Assembly (NCBI GenBank): GCA_029570205.1
Contig: JAKQSI010000034.1
Location: 1-64,000, forward strand
Length of the DNA stretch: 64,000 nt
Reading direction: 5' to 3'
DNA from: Candidatus Omnitrophota bacterium
GTDB lineage: Bacteria > Hinthialibacterota > Hinthialibacteria > Hinthialibacterales > JAKPRU01
The position numbers and the translations under genes are program-made. The notes beneath the pieces are model-generated. The model had not been told where the DNA came from, searched no databases, and saw nothing but the letters and a program-made list of their open reading frames with translations. This document shows positions 44,374 to 52,668 of the stretch, piece by piece (positions within the stretch are counted from its first letter, which is position 1; each line of letters starts with the position of its first letter).

Positions 44374-45031
44374 CCACTTGGGATTTCGCCAGTTTGAGCA
44401 TCAATGAAGCCAGCTGATCGTTCAAAGCGGTTCCGGGATTCATGCTGTCCTGAATGTAGGTTCGATAGCCCAAGACATCGAAATAAGCGATTCGATATTC
44501 TGTAATGAGATATCGGATCAGGTCCAGCATAGCCTCTTGCTGTTTTGGAGGCGGCAACGTGGACTCATAATCTCCCAGGAGCAACACAAGGATATGTCCT
44601 CTGCAGTCAATGGTTTTTCCACGCATGGGGTGATTCTGGGGAACTTCCGAGCGGAAGAATCGATCGCCGTAGGTCAGCTGTCCGACCGTATTGACGGGTC
44701 TGCCGGCCAGGATGCCTCCTTTCTGATCGATAATATAATGGACAGGGATATCCCCAACACCATTGGAATCAATGTAGTCTTCCGCCAATTGTTTTAAGTA
44801 TGCGCCGGGATTGTCGGGATCGAATCCATTGGGTGTATCAAGAATGGTGATATAGGCGGGAGTCTGGGTTTTGTAAGCTCCGCTGGGCATCCCGCCCGCC
44901 CAATTGGATCGGGGAAGAATGGTCGGAACCGGGGGTTTTTTCTTCCCGCCCGGTGAAAAAAAGAGTCGCCCCGCACAACCGGTAAACAAAAAGATGGCGC
45001 AACACAGACCGCAGAGAACTCTTCGATTCAT
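44369..45031 (-). CDS. Lipoprotein with degenerate amidase_2/PGRP domain
   Basis: 220 residues with a lipoprotein signal (LFTGC at the lipobox). The rest follows the N-acetylmuramoyl-L-alanine amidase/peptidoglycan-recognition fold: ILPRSNWAGG, then GDIPVHYIIDQKGGILAGRP, then GHILVLLLGDYE and LIRYLITEYRI. The zinc ligands appear replaced: the usual HHT is LDT (YITILDTPNG), the GHRD His is Tyr (DVLGYRTYI), and the CPG Cys is Asn (SMNPGTAL). It is therefore probably a non-catalytic peptidoglycan-binding lipoprotein. The alignment was made by eye. Confidence 0.72.
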   Translation of the reverse strand: MNRRVLCGLCCAIFLFTGCAGRLFFSPGGKKKPPVPTILPRSNWAGGMPSGAYKTQTPAYITILDTPNGFDPDNPGAYLKQLAEDYIDSNGVGDIPVHYIIDQKGGILAGRPVNTVGQLTYGDRFFRSEVPQNHPMRGKTIDCRGHILVLLLGDYESTLPPPKQQEAMLDLIRYLITEYRIAYFDVLGYRTYIQDSMNPGTALNDQLASLMLKLAKSQVE

Positions 45032-45249
45032 CCATACCTCCGACGGGGAAAGAAGAACTGGGACTTATAGGAAAGTGTATCGCCATTCATCCTTCATCGT
45101 CCACTGACGGCCGATAAGGCTTTTCTGCGCGGGGGGCGCAATGGGAATTCGAAAAGCGAGGGGTCAGGGAGGGAACACAAAGAATGGTATAGGCAATGAC
45201 TCGCCACACCCGCCGAGGATCCTCCTCGGGGGTGAGGTCAGACATTGGC

Positions 45250-45456
45250 TTACTTCTTCGATCCGCAGCAGGCCTTCTTGGCCGGGGCCTTCTTTTTGGC
45301 CGCCGGTTTTTTTGCTACGGTCTTTTTGGCTGCGGGTTTCTTGACCGCCGCCTTCTTCGCTACGGTTTTCTTTGCTGCTGTCTTTTTCTTGGCCGTAGTC
45401 TTTTTTTTCGCCGCAGTCTTCTTCACTGCACTTTTCTTTGGAGCCGCTTTTACCAA
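45250..45456 (-). CDS. Lysine/alanine-rich histone H1-like protein
   Basis: 68 residues made almost wholly of AAKK/VAKK/AVKKP repeats, resembling bacterial histone H1-like nucleoid proteins (the HctB/HC2 and AlgP type), and ending KKACCGSKK. Expected to bind DNA or RNA by charge. The longer frame from ATG 45522 is rejected: that ATG abuts the promoter -10 element. TTG 45456 instead lies 8 bases after AAAGGAGGTGAT, a full anti-16S match, giving MVKAAPKKSAVKK. The paired Cys in the tail is unusual and could bind metal or crosslink. Divergent from a pilin-like gene. Confidence 0.8.
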   Translation of the reverse strand: MVKAAPKKSAVKKTAAKKKTTAKKKTAAKKTVAKKAAVKKPAAKKTVAKKPAAKKKAPAKKACCGSKK

Positions 45457-45522
45457 CCCGATCACCTCCTTTCGGAATACGTCGGTCGCTATAAACTCTC
45501 CGAGCTTTCGCGACCCACGCAT

Positions 45523-45552
45523 GTTATATTACACCCAATGTAACTTTGTCAA
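45523..45552 (-). promoter_or_regulatory. Near-consensus sigma-70 promoter for the histone-like gene
   Basis: On the minus strand TTGACA (45552-45547) is followed after 18 bases by TATAAC (45528-45523). Transcription would begin near 45515, leaving a leader of about 60 bases before the TTG start and strong ribosome site at 45472-45461. Confidence 0.75.
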
Positions 45553-45570
45553 GCTCCATTTTTCATTTTC

Positions 45571-45594
45571 TTGCATTCGAATGCAATTTTTTTT
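45571..45594. promoter_or_regulatory. 16-bp perfect palindrome with adjacent T-run
   Basis: TTGCATTCGAATGCAA (45571-45586) is followed by eight T. It sits between the divergent histone-like and pilin-like genes, 19 bases upstream of the former's -35 element. It could be a repressor or activator operator. As a hairpin plus T-run it could also terminate plus-strand transcripts, but no plus-strand gene precedes it. Confidence 0.5.
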
Positions 45595-45804
45595 CCTCGA
45601 TCTTCAACGAAACATTCTTTCTCGAATTACGATTTAATGTCCTGCAAAAATATCTGCATATTTCTTTTGGTCCGATCTGCACTGTGTGGTTTGGGGTTGC
45701 CTCGTTCTCGGAGGTATCGGAGAATATGTGCATGGGTCGTTTTTAAATCGGGTCAAGTCGACCGGGGAAGCCCCGAATGGATTGAATACGGAAAGGAGCT
45801 CCCA

Positions 45805-46410
45805 ATGAAACGCCATGGATTCACTCTGATCGAACTGTTGATCGTCGTTGCGATCATCGGCATTCTGGCGGCGATTGCGGTCCCGAATTTTCTGAATGCG
45901 CGTACCAAGGCACAAATCGCGCGGGTATTTGCGGATATGAAAGCATTGGGCGCCGCCATGGATATGTATGGCCTGGATAACGGCAACAAGTATCCGTATA
46001 CGCACGATACGAATGTGGATGTCCTGAAACCGTTCCAGCGCTTGACAAGCCCGGTTGCTTATATGAGCGCTCTGCCGCAACGAGACCCGTTCGTTCCAAA
46101 GTACGATGCCAAACATGCGGCAGATCGGCCCGGCGGGATCAGTTGGAACTGGTGGGACCCTTACCTGCTGGTTACATTCGACTCTCCCCGAATGTACGGC
46201 GCCAACGATCTTTCCCAGGGGATGTATGCGGTCGGTCCGTTGATGTATTTCATTGACAGTATCGGCCCCGACGGCATCTATGACCCGTTTGAATATAATT
46301 ACGGGCACGCCTGGGTTCCTTATACACCGTCAAATGGGCTGACGAGTCGAGGGGAGATTTTCGTGTACGGTCCCGGAGGAACCACTTCGGACTGTGTAAC
46401 GCGGAAATAG
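45805..46410 (+). CDS. Type IV pilin/GspG-like secreted protein
   Basis: 201 residues. The prepilin signal is textbook: short basic leader MKRHG, then FTLIELLIVVAIIGILAAIA and VPNFLNARTKAQ. PilD would cleave after Gly5 and methylate Phe. The helix continues FADMKALGAAMDMYGLDN, followed by a globular domain (LTSPVAYMSALPQRDPF, then GPDGIYDPFEYNYG) typical of pseudopilin-like proteins in uncultured phyla. These usually occur as scattered paralogues; another lies at 50148-50720. ATG 45805 follows AAAGGAG. No secretion machinery lies nearby. Confidence 0.9.
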   Translation: MKRHGFTLIELLIVVAIIGILAAIAVPNFLNARTKAQIARVFADMKALGAAMDMYGLDNGNKYPYTHDTNVDVLKPFQRLTSPVAYMSALPQRDPFVPKYDAKHAADRPGGISWNWWDPYLLVTFDSPRMYGANDLSQGMYAVGPLMYFIDSIGPDGIYDPFEYNYGHAWVPYTPSNGLTSRGEIFVYGPGGTTSDCVTRK

Positions 46411-46474
46411 TCTGTTCTCGATCTGCGAGAGAGACAAAAACGCTATTGTACGTCACGGCGCACTCGCGCCGGTT

Positions 46475-46500
46475 GCAGCCAATCCGGCTGCTTATTCTTT
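46475..46500 (+). terminator. Terminator after the pilin-like gene
   Basis: GCAGCC-AATCC-GGCTGC (46475-46491) followed by TTATTCTTT, 65 bases beyond the stop. The region between this and the convergent maturase gene also contains the phrase TTTTCGACAGGCTCAGGACA at about 46562-46581, with a partial echo (GAGACAGGCTCAGGAG) near 39983. Confidence 0.6.
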
Positions 46501-46625
46501 GGGCCGGACCTCCTGCGGCGCCGCGATCAATCTATTGAATTCAGCGCCTCTGCATCTCGCTTTTCGACAGGCTCAGGACAACGTCCGATCCCTGGAGAGA
46601 AAGTTCTGCGCATATTTCGTTCGAC

Positions 46626-47909
46626 TTACAATCCCTGCCTCAAACAGCAATGCTTATACTTTTTCCCGCTCCCACAGGGGCAGGGATCGTTCCGTCCGAC
46701 ATTCTGGGGGGATCTTGTAGCCTGCGATTCCGTAAAGGAAGCGTTCGGTTGCACAAGAACGCCGTTGTATGTAAGCCATTGTTTCGCCAAGCGCCGGAAA
46801 TCCGCATTCGCATGTTCAAAAAACATCCGGTAGGCTTTGCAGAAATGATTCGAGCCGCCATCTCGCGGATCGTTCAAGCGGTCTTTCGGACACCCACCGT
46901 GACAGTGGGGTAGCCATCGGCAGGTTTCACATTCGGGGGGGCGTTTCGATTTCCGTCTGCCGAATGCGGATTGACGCGGGGAATTAAGAAAATCGACTAA
47001 CGATCCCTCCAGCACATTCCCCAGCCGCCACTCCGGGTCTACGAAGAAATCGCAGGAATAGACATCGCCGTTATGTTCGACTACCAGGTATGTCCCGCAT
47101 TCGGGAAGAAGGGTGCACTCGGGAATTTCTACACCGACATACGTCGCAAACACCGAGTCAAACCACCGGACAGAAATACGCGGAACCCCATCCCGAAAGT
47201 GTTCTTTCCAGACATCGAATATCTCACACAGGAAATGTCCTAATGCTTCTCCCGGGACGGAGAAGGTCGCCGCACGGTCCGGAGAATCGGGGTCCGGCTC
47301 CACACAGGGAATGAACTGAAGGAATGTAAATCCGAAATCGACCAGGTACTCAAATATCTCCCGCGCATACCGGGACGAATACTCCGAAACGACTATCAGC
47401 GCGTTGACATCCACGCCCCGTTCCATCATCAGTCGTGCGGCGGCTGTGACACGTTCCCAGGAAGGTGTGCCCCCACGAGTGAGCCGATAATGATCGTGAA
47501 CAGGCTGCGGGCCGTCGAGCGAAAGGCCGACCAGAACATGGTACTCCCGCAGGAAGGCACACCAGTCTTCATTGATAAGAAGACCGTTCGTTTGGATCCC
47601 GTTGCCGACCGTTTGCCCGTCCCGTCCGTACTGTTTCTGGAACGCGACGGCACGCCGAAAAAAATCCACACCCATCAGCGTCGGTTCCCCCCCCTGCCAG
47701 CCGAACGAGAGACAGGGTCCGCCCTGGGACATGACTTGCCGGATCATTTCTTCGAGTATCTCGCCGCTCATGCGGTGGAGGCGGGATTGAGCGAACAGAT
47801 GCTCCTTTTGCAGGTAGAAGCAGTATCGACAGGCAAGGTTACAGTCCGGCCCGGCGGGTTTAACCAGGATATTGGTCAGCGGTTTTGCAGCAGGACGTTT
47901 TTCAGGCAC
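46626..47909 (-). CDS. Anaerobic sulfatase-maturase-type radical SAM enzyme with SEC-C tail
   Basis: 427 residues. The radical SAM motif is CNLACRYCFYL, followed by LSFGWQGGEPTLMG and GLSLDGPQPVHD. The SPASM region supplies auxiliary cluster Cys (CTLLPECGTY, SCDFFVDPEW, CETCRWLPHCHGGCPKDR). Anaerobic sulfatase-maturing enzymes oxidise an active-site Cys or Ser to formylglycine. The C-terminus ends in a SEC-C zinc motif, NDPCPCGSGKKYKHCC, found also on SecA. No sulfatase is in the window, so the substrate lies elsewhere. The start is GTG with GAGGTG upstream. Confidence 0.88.
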   Translation of the reverse strand: MPEKRPAAKPLTNILVKPAGPDCNLACRYCFYLQKEHLFAQSRLHRMSGEILEEMIRQVMSQGGPCLSFGWQGGEPTLMGVDFFRRAVAFQKQYGRDGQTVGNGIQTNGLLINEDWCAFLREYHVLVGLSLDGPQPVHDHYRLTRGGTPSWERVTAAARLMMERGVDVNALIVVSEYSSRYAREIFEYLVDFGFTFLQFIPCVEPDPDSPDRAATFSVPGEALGHFLCEIFDVWKEHFRDGVPRISVRWFDSVFATYVGVEIPECTLLPECGTYLVVEHNGDVYSCDFFVDPEWRLGNVLEGSLVDFLNSPRQSAFGRRKSKRPPECETCRWLPHCHGGCPKDRLNDPRDGGSNHFCKAYRMFFEHANADFRRLAKQWLTYNGVLVQPNASFTESQATRSPQNVGRNDPCPCGSGKKYKHCCLRQGL

Positions 47910-47999
47910 AACGCACCTCTCGATACTGTCATAAAAACTCCGTTAAATCTTCCTTTCTCCGTCCTTGGAGACGGGGTCGGGGGGATGAGGGAAATCCCA

Positions 48000-49085
48000 T
48001 CAGGCCAGCCATTTCTTCAGCCACTCGACTGCCGCCACGCCGTGCCACCGATGTTCGCCTTCGAAAATATCGTGGTACAGCCGATCCCCCGCGCCGAGGG
48101 CCGTGTAGGCACTCTTGGCAATCTTTACCTGGGCCAGGACGTTATCGATCCCACTTTTGCCATTGAGGCTGTCGCAGGTTCCGGTTTCGATCAGGAACGG
48201 CCGTGGCGCAATGAGAGCGGCCAGGTCGCCCATGTCTGCGTATTCCCACAAATGAGGAACATAGTTGCAGGAGCAATTGGCGGCTTTCTCCAGCAGGGAT
48301 TCCAGCACGCCATAAAAGTAGCCGCTGCACACGCCGCACCGGATTCGCTCGTCCATGGCGCACAGATATAAAGTCTGGAGGCCGCCGCCCGACAAACCGG
48401 CGCATCCGATCCGCTGAGGATCGCAGTCGGGACGTTGCGAAACGTAATCCGCGAGGCGCATCAGGTCCCAGGTCCACATTCCGGCCACTGTCTGCCCCAA
48501 CGGAATCGCTATATGGTTGAGAACCTCACAGGAGCTGTGGATGAAATTGTCTTCATCATCTTTCTGGTAGTATTTCTCCCGGCGTTCACCAAATCCCCGG
48601 GCATCCGGGCAAAAGACAATAAATCCCTCCTGTACCAGTTGAACCCCGTAAGCATAATTGTAATAGGTAGCGGCTTTTTCAATCACCGGAATATCCGTCC
48701 GACCCGCGACAGAGAATTTGCCGCCGCTTCCGTGTCCGTGCGGCGCAATCACAGCGGCTCGTCGTTCACCGGATTTCAGGTCGTTCGGAATGAGGGCATA
48801 AAACGGCATTACCACTCCCGGTTCAGTGCGAATCTCGATCCGTTGCCGCTCATATCCGTCGCACGGAACCCGCTCTGTGATGTTCTCATCCGGCGGGCAG
48901 GCGATCATGGTCGACAGTCCCAGGAGTTCGGCAACCTTGCCGCGCAGCTGGACCTGCCAGGCTCGCGCGTCTTCCGCCGTCTCCGCGCGAAATCCCAACT
49001 GTCGGGAAAAACGTCGAAACCGTTCTTTCAGATAGTCCTCACTGGCAAAATAACGTTCAATGTGGAGGGTCTGTGTTTCACTCAT
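48000..49085 (-). CDS. Alpha/beta hydrolase, acetyl-xylan-esterase or dienelactone-hydrolase-like
   Basis: 361 residues without a signal peptide. The oxyanion region is AAVIAPHGHGSGGKF and the nucleophile elbow is GCAGLSGGGLQTLYLCA, where Ser lies in GLSGG. The acid is probably in RPFLIETGTCDSLNG and the His in FEGEHRWHGVAA. The layout suggests carboxylic-ester hydrolysis, as in the family that de-acetylates plant polysaccharides. It lies 90 bases downstream of the maturase gene on the same strand. ATG 49085 has a GGAAGGA element at a rather long distance. Confidence 0.8.
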   Translation of the reverse strand: MSETQTLHIERYFASEDYLKERFRRFSRQLGFRAETAEDARAWQVQLRGKVAELLGLSTMIACPPDENITERVPCDGYERQRIEIRTEPGVVMPFYALIPNDLKSGERRAAVIAPHGHGSGGKFSVAGRTDIPVIEKAATYYNYAYGVQLVQEGFIVFCPDARGFGERREKYYQKDDEDNFIHSSCEVLNHIAIPLGQTVAGMWTWDLMRLADYVSQRPDCDPQRIGCAGLSGGGLQTLYLCAMDERIRCGVCSGYFYGVLESLLEKAANCSCNYVPHLWEYADMGDLAALIAPRPFLIETGTCDSLNGKSGIDNVLAQVKIAKSAYTALGAGDRLYHDIFEGEHRWHGVAAVEWLKKWLA

Positions 49086-49181
49086 CGGTGTGTCGTGTCC
49101 TTCCTTTCGAATGGCGGGAAAGTGCCTTGCCTTGTCGAGGCGCTCCATTCTCCTGCTGAAAAAGGAAAAAATCTACCTTTT

Positions 49182-49361
49182 CAGGCAGTACGATATGGCC
49201 CCGACAGCGACAGGCACAGAGGCCTGTCCTACCATTATTCCAGTGGGCCGGGCGTCGCTGCCTGGCAGCTACAGGCAGTACGATATGGCCCCGACAGCGA
49301 CAGGCACAGAGGCCTGTCCTACCATTATTCCAGTGGGCCGGGCGTCCCTGCCTGGCAGCTT
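49182..49361. repeat. Tandem duplication of a 90-bp palindromic repeat
   Basis: Two head-to-tail 90-bp units (49182-49271 and 49272-49361) differ at one or two positions. Each holds the hairpin GACAGGC-ACAGAG-GCCTGTC and a GTGGGCCGGGCGTC block. A related single copy lies at 20923-20982. The unit length is a multiple of three, so a spurious reading frame runs across both copies. They fill most of the 435-base gap 49086-49520. Confidence 0.9.
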
Positions 49362-49468
49362 CACTGTTGGTTTTTGTGCGGGGCAGCCAGGAGATCCTCC
49401 TTTGCGATTCGGAGAACAACTCGGTAACCTACCGGGGAGAAGGACAGGTGTGAGATCCCCCACCCTAA

Positions 49469-49490
49469 CCCTCCCCGTGAACGGGGAGGG
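49469..49490. repeat. 10-bp perfect palindrome upstream of folE
   Basis: CCCTCCCCGT-GA-ACGGGGAGGG at 49469-49490 is a compact hairpin with no T-run after it on the plus strand. The family looks like the degenerate copies near 1190 and 39950. It lies 31 bases before folE and may be a mobile palindrome rather than a regulator. Confidence 0.5.
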
Positions 49491-49520
49491 AGAAGAAGTC
49501 AGAATGCTCAAGCTGAAAAG

Positions 49521-50129
49521 GTGACGGCATTGTCAGAATCGAAAAATAAACCGGACCTCTCGAAGGTATCCATGGAAGACCTTGTGACGGAAATGCTCCT
49601 TCGCGTGGGCGAGGACCCGAACCGTCCGGGGCTTGTGCATACACCGTACCGCGTTGCGCGGGCGTGGGAGTTCTTTTCCTCCGGATATCGTGAGAACATT
49701 CATGATCTGGTGAACAGCGCTCTATTTGAAGACAAATGTGATGAGATGGTTGTGGTAAGCGATATTGATATTTTCAGCCAATGCGAACACCACATGCTGC
49801 CGTTCTATGGAGTGTGCCATGTGGGGTATCTGCCGAAGGGCCGGCTGATCGGACTGTCGAAAATCCCTCGGATTGTGGAAACGTTCAGTCGGCGGTTGCA
49901 ATTACAGGAACGCCTGACCCAGGAGATAGCCCAATGCCTCAACGAGATTCTGCGTCCCCAGGGGGTCGGGGTGGTGATGGAATGCCGTCATTTATGCATG
50001 ATGATGCGCGGCGTGGAGAAAGCCGGAAGCAACACAATTACCAGCGCCATGCTGGGTCTGTTCCGCAGCAATCACAATACACGCAGTGAGTTCCTGGAGA
50101 TCATCAAGAACCAGCGCAAGTGGCGGTGA
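49521..50129 (+). CDS. folE: GTP cyclohydrolase I
   Basis: 202 residues. FolE converts GTP to 7,8-dihydroneopterin triphosphate, entry to folate and pterin synthesis. Zinc ligands are visible in QCEHHMLPFYG (Cys and His) and ECRHLCMMMRGV (the second Cys). The substrate loop and C-terminus (SNTITSAMLGLFRSN) are typical. Position 49521 is a GTG; a TTG three codons on at 49530 has better spacing from AAAAGG, so the N-terminus is uncertain. It converges with a pilin-like gene 18 bases away. Confidence 0.95.
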   Translation: MTALSESKNKPDLSKVSMEDLVTEMLLRVGEDPNRPGLVHTPYRVARAWEFFSSGYRENIHDLVNSALFEDKCDEMVVVSDIDIFSQCEHHMLPFYGVCHVGYLPKGRLIGLSKIPRIVETFSRRLQLQERLTQEIAQCLNEILRPQGVGVVMECRHLCMMMRGVEKAGSNTITSAMLGLFRSNHNTRSEFLEIIKNQRKWR

Positions 50130-50147
50130 GGGGAACTGCAGATCCAG

Positions 50148-50720
50148 TTAAAAATTCCCCGGCGGGAACTTGTAATCGCCACGTGGGTCGCCGGGAACGT
50201 CTTTGACGATCATTCCAAGGCTTAGAGTCCCGTTTGTGGCATCGTAGGAGCCACCCCCGCTTTTGAGGCTGGGTCCGAGGCTGGTGTTGTATCCGACCAG
50301 GTTTGGAGCGTTCTGAATCAGGCTTTCGGTCACAGTCAGGTCCGTATATCCGCCGTGCGGCTCCCAGTGGATGGTCTTCTTGGCGTATTTTTCTAGTGGG
50401 TTCCGGCTGTCCTCCAGCTTTTCCTGAAAGATGTCGATCGGCCAGATGCTCAGATAAGCCATGGGGGTGGTGAGAGGAACATGCTGCTGCGGCCTGTGGG
50501 AATGCGCATGGAACGTGTTGTTGTCCATGCGATACATCATCATGGCGGTCAGCAGCGCCCGATGGTCCGCCTCCATGCGTGAAACTTGGGCGCGAATCCG
50601 GGCGTTCATGAAGTTCGGGACGGCAATCGCCGCCAGAATGCCGATAATCGCCACGACAATCAGTAACTCAATCAGCGTAAACGCCGCTTTCCATCTTGTC
50701 TTCTGCATCCGAATTTCCAT
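50148..50720 (-). CDS. Second type IV pilin-like protein
   Basis: 190 residues. The prepilin leader is longer than usual and basic (MEIRMQKTRWKAA), followed by FTLIELLIVVAIIGILAAIA and VPNFMNARIRAQ. The residue before the cleavage site is Ala where Gly is normal; Ala can sometimes be processed, more slowly. The globular part shares the pattern LTTPMAYLSIWPIDIF with the other pilin-like protein (LTSPVAYMSALPQRDPF). ATG 50720 follows GGAG. It ends the minus-strand membrane-gene run, 19 bases after the TMTC-like gene. Confidence 0.88.
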   Translation of the reverse strand: MEIRMQKTRWKAAFTLIELLIVVAIIGILAAIAVPNFMNARIRAQVSRMEADHRALLTAMMMYRMDNNTFHAHSHRPQQHVPLTTPMAYLSIWPIDIFQEKLEDSRNPLEKYAKKTIHWEPHGGYTDLTVTESLIQNAPNLVGYNTSLGPSLKSGGGSYDATNGTLSLGMIVKDVPGDPRGDYKFPPGNF

Positions 50721-50739
50721 TTTATCTCCGCTGTGCTCC

Positions 50740-52461
50740 TTACGGTTGAGCAGGATTCGGCGCAGACTGCCTGGATCTGATCTCTGACCATAGTGCGCGA
50801 GTCTGCCGGTCGTGAGGATTGTATTTCAACGATTGTTCCACCGCCTTCCGAGCTTCCTCATGCCGCCCCGATTCCAGAAGAAGTTGCGCCAGATCACGCC
50901 AGGCCATGGCCGCTTTTTGGGCGGTGTCCCGCTTTCCCCCTATATGTTCCACCGCGCGAGACATCCACTGAATCGCCTCCTCAAGATTTCCGCGCTCTTT
51001 GTATAAAGCGGCCAGATTGTAGAGCGCAACCCCGTAATCCGGCACAATCCGCAGGGCTTCCCTGTAGTGAAATTCCGCCGCATCGAGCTCACCCTTTTTA
51101 TGGTAGAGACTTCCCAGGTTTATATGAGCCTCTGCATAATCCGGTTTCAGCTCCAGAGCCGTTTTCCATTCCTGTTCGGCCCGGTCCCAAAGGTCTTTGT
51201 CGGAATAGGCATTTCCCAAGTTGAAATGCACCTTCGGGTTAGAAGGCTCGTACCGGACAGCAGAACTCCAGAGAGAAATCTCATTTCTCCAATCCCAATT
51301 TCGGTTCACCGTCGCGAACGTAAATCCCGCGATAAGCAAAGATACAGCGATGGCCACAATCCTGCGTGGAGTTTCCTCCAGGCGATACATAAGATGTAAT
51401 ATCCAGTCGGACAGGAACAGGCAGAATCCCACACAGGGAATGTACATATAGCGGTCCGCAAGCAAGTACGTCGCCGGAATGATACCGGAAGTCGGCAGCC
51501 AGGCGATGAGTATCCAGGCCAGGCCGATGGTCCGCACGGGATACCGTCGAAATCGCCACAAAAGAGCTACGACTGCAAGAAAAACAATAAATCCTGCCAT
51601 CCAGCGAAGATCACCCCACGAAACAACCGGCGCAAACGTGCGTTCGATCGTCAGCGGATACGGGACCAACAACAGTCGCACGGCCGCTCCCCACATGGCC
51701 CATCCGGTCAGGAATGGATGCGTCAAGTCCGCATGGCGGGCCGAGGGATCGTAATAGGTCCCTCGCTGCAAGGCCTCCTTCGCGGTTTCTACGACGCGAA
51801 GCGAACCCACGGAAAGCGCCAGCGTAACAACCAGAAGCACGCCCAGAAGCGCCGCGACCCGCTTCTGCGACAGAGTCCGACGGCCTCCCAGGACACAAGC
51901 AATCATTCCAACCTGCAACGGAAACGCCACCGCGACCTGCTTGGAAAACAGCGCCAGGAAAAGAGCCAGAATCGTTGCCACGGCATACCCATGGAACCAC
52001 ACACCGGCCCGCAGAAACCTCAGAAACGACCACACTCCGAAAAGTTCAAAAAACAGACACAACAGGTCCTTCCGCCCGGAAATCCATGCTACGGCTTCCG
52101 TATTGATCGGATGGACGGCAAATAACAGCGGCCCCAGACATGCCTGCCATTGTTCCACACCCAATTCTCGAAGAATCCCCCAGATCAAAAGGACATTGAA
52201 AATGTGCCAGAATAAACTCTGCAAATGGTATCCAAACGGGCGGGTTCCCCAAATCCGATGATCCAGCCAGTAGGTGAACTCCCGAACCGGGCGGTCCCAG
52301 GTTAAAACCTCCCGCCATCCGACCAGCCCGTTGAGAAAAGGATTTTCCAACACGGTCAGCGTAACGTCATCATAGACAAAATCGCCGTTCAGGCTGTTCG
52401 CGTAGGCCGCAATACAGGCCAGGGACAGCAGAAGGATGGGGAGAGAACGATTCTCATTCAT
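50740..52461 (-). CDS. TMTC-like membrane glycosyltransferase with TPR domain
   Basis: 573 residues with about nine to ten membrane helices and a cytoplasmic or periplasmic C-terminal TPR array (about 430-560: VHFNLGNAYSDKDLWDRAE, AHINLGSLYHKKGELDAAE, ALYNLAALYKERGNLEEAI). The N-terminus matches the TMTC/GT-C layout: SLNGDFVYDDVTLTVLENPF has the acidic pair that binds the lipid-linked sugar, and FAVHPINTEAVAWISGRKDL is the family signature. Animal TMTCs O-mannosylate cadherins; bacterial relatives are uncharacterised. A role in polyprenyl-sugar-dependent glycosylation is plausible. Confidence 0.85.
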   Translation of the reverse strand: MNENRSLPILLLSLACIAAYANSLNGDFVYDDVTLTVLENPFLNGLVGWREVLTWDRPVREFTYWLDHRIWGTRPFGYHLQSLFWHIFNVLLIWGILRELGVEQWQACLGPLLFAVHPINTEAVAWISGRKDLLCLFFELFGVWSFLRFLRAGVWFHGYAVATILALFLALFSKQVAVAFPLQVGMIACVLGGRRTLSQKRVAALLGVLLVVTLALSVGSLRVVETAKEALQRGTYYDPSARHADLTHPFLTGWAMWGAAVRLLLVPYPLTIERTFAPVVSWGDLRWMAGFIVFLAVVALLWRFRRYPVRTIGLAWILIAWLPTSGIIPATYLLADRYMYIPCVGFCLFLSDWILHLMYRLEETPRRIVAIAVSLLIAGFTFATVNRNWDWRNEISLWSSAVRYEPSNPKVHFNLGNAYSDKDLWDRAEQEWKTALELKPDYAEAHINLGSLYHKKGELDAAEFHYREALRIVPDYGVALYNLAALYKERGNLEEAIQWMSRAVEHIGGKRDTAQKAAMAWRDLAQLLLESGRHEEARKAVEQSLKYNPHDRQTRALWSEIRSRQSAPNPAQP

Positions 52462-52668
52462 GATGTTTGAGAATTCCTGATGGGATGACCCGCAGACCGG
52501 CTTGAAGCCCACCCTGCTTCTCAACCCACCCTGCGCCTGAGATTCCTCCTATTCGCTGGAATGACAATGGGCCTGTCATTTCGAACGGAGGAAGAAATCC
52601 CGCCGGGATCTCATGGTCTTTGCGCTTTTCGCGCTTTCGTGATTCACTTGATTTTCCGCCGTTTCCCC

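Noticed and set aside
45456-45522. Longer N-terminus for the histone-like protein
   Set aside because: The -10 promoter hexamer ends one base from the ATG, so the message would start downstream; TTG 45456 has the strong ribosome site.
45634-46308. Minus-strand frame opposite the first pilin-like gene
   Set aside because: Antisense shadow of a gene with a textbook prepilin signal and ribosome site.
48435-49427. 330-codon plus-strand frame with a 30-residue internal repeat
   Set aside because: The repeat is simply the translated 90-bp DNA duplication, and the rest is antisense to the esterase-like gene.
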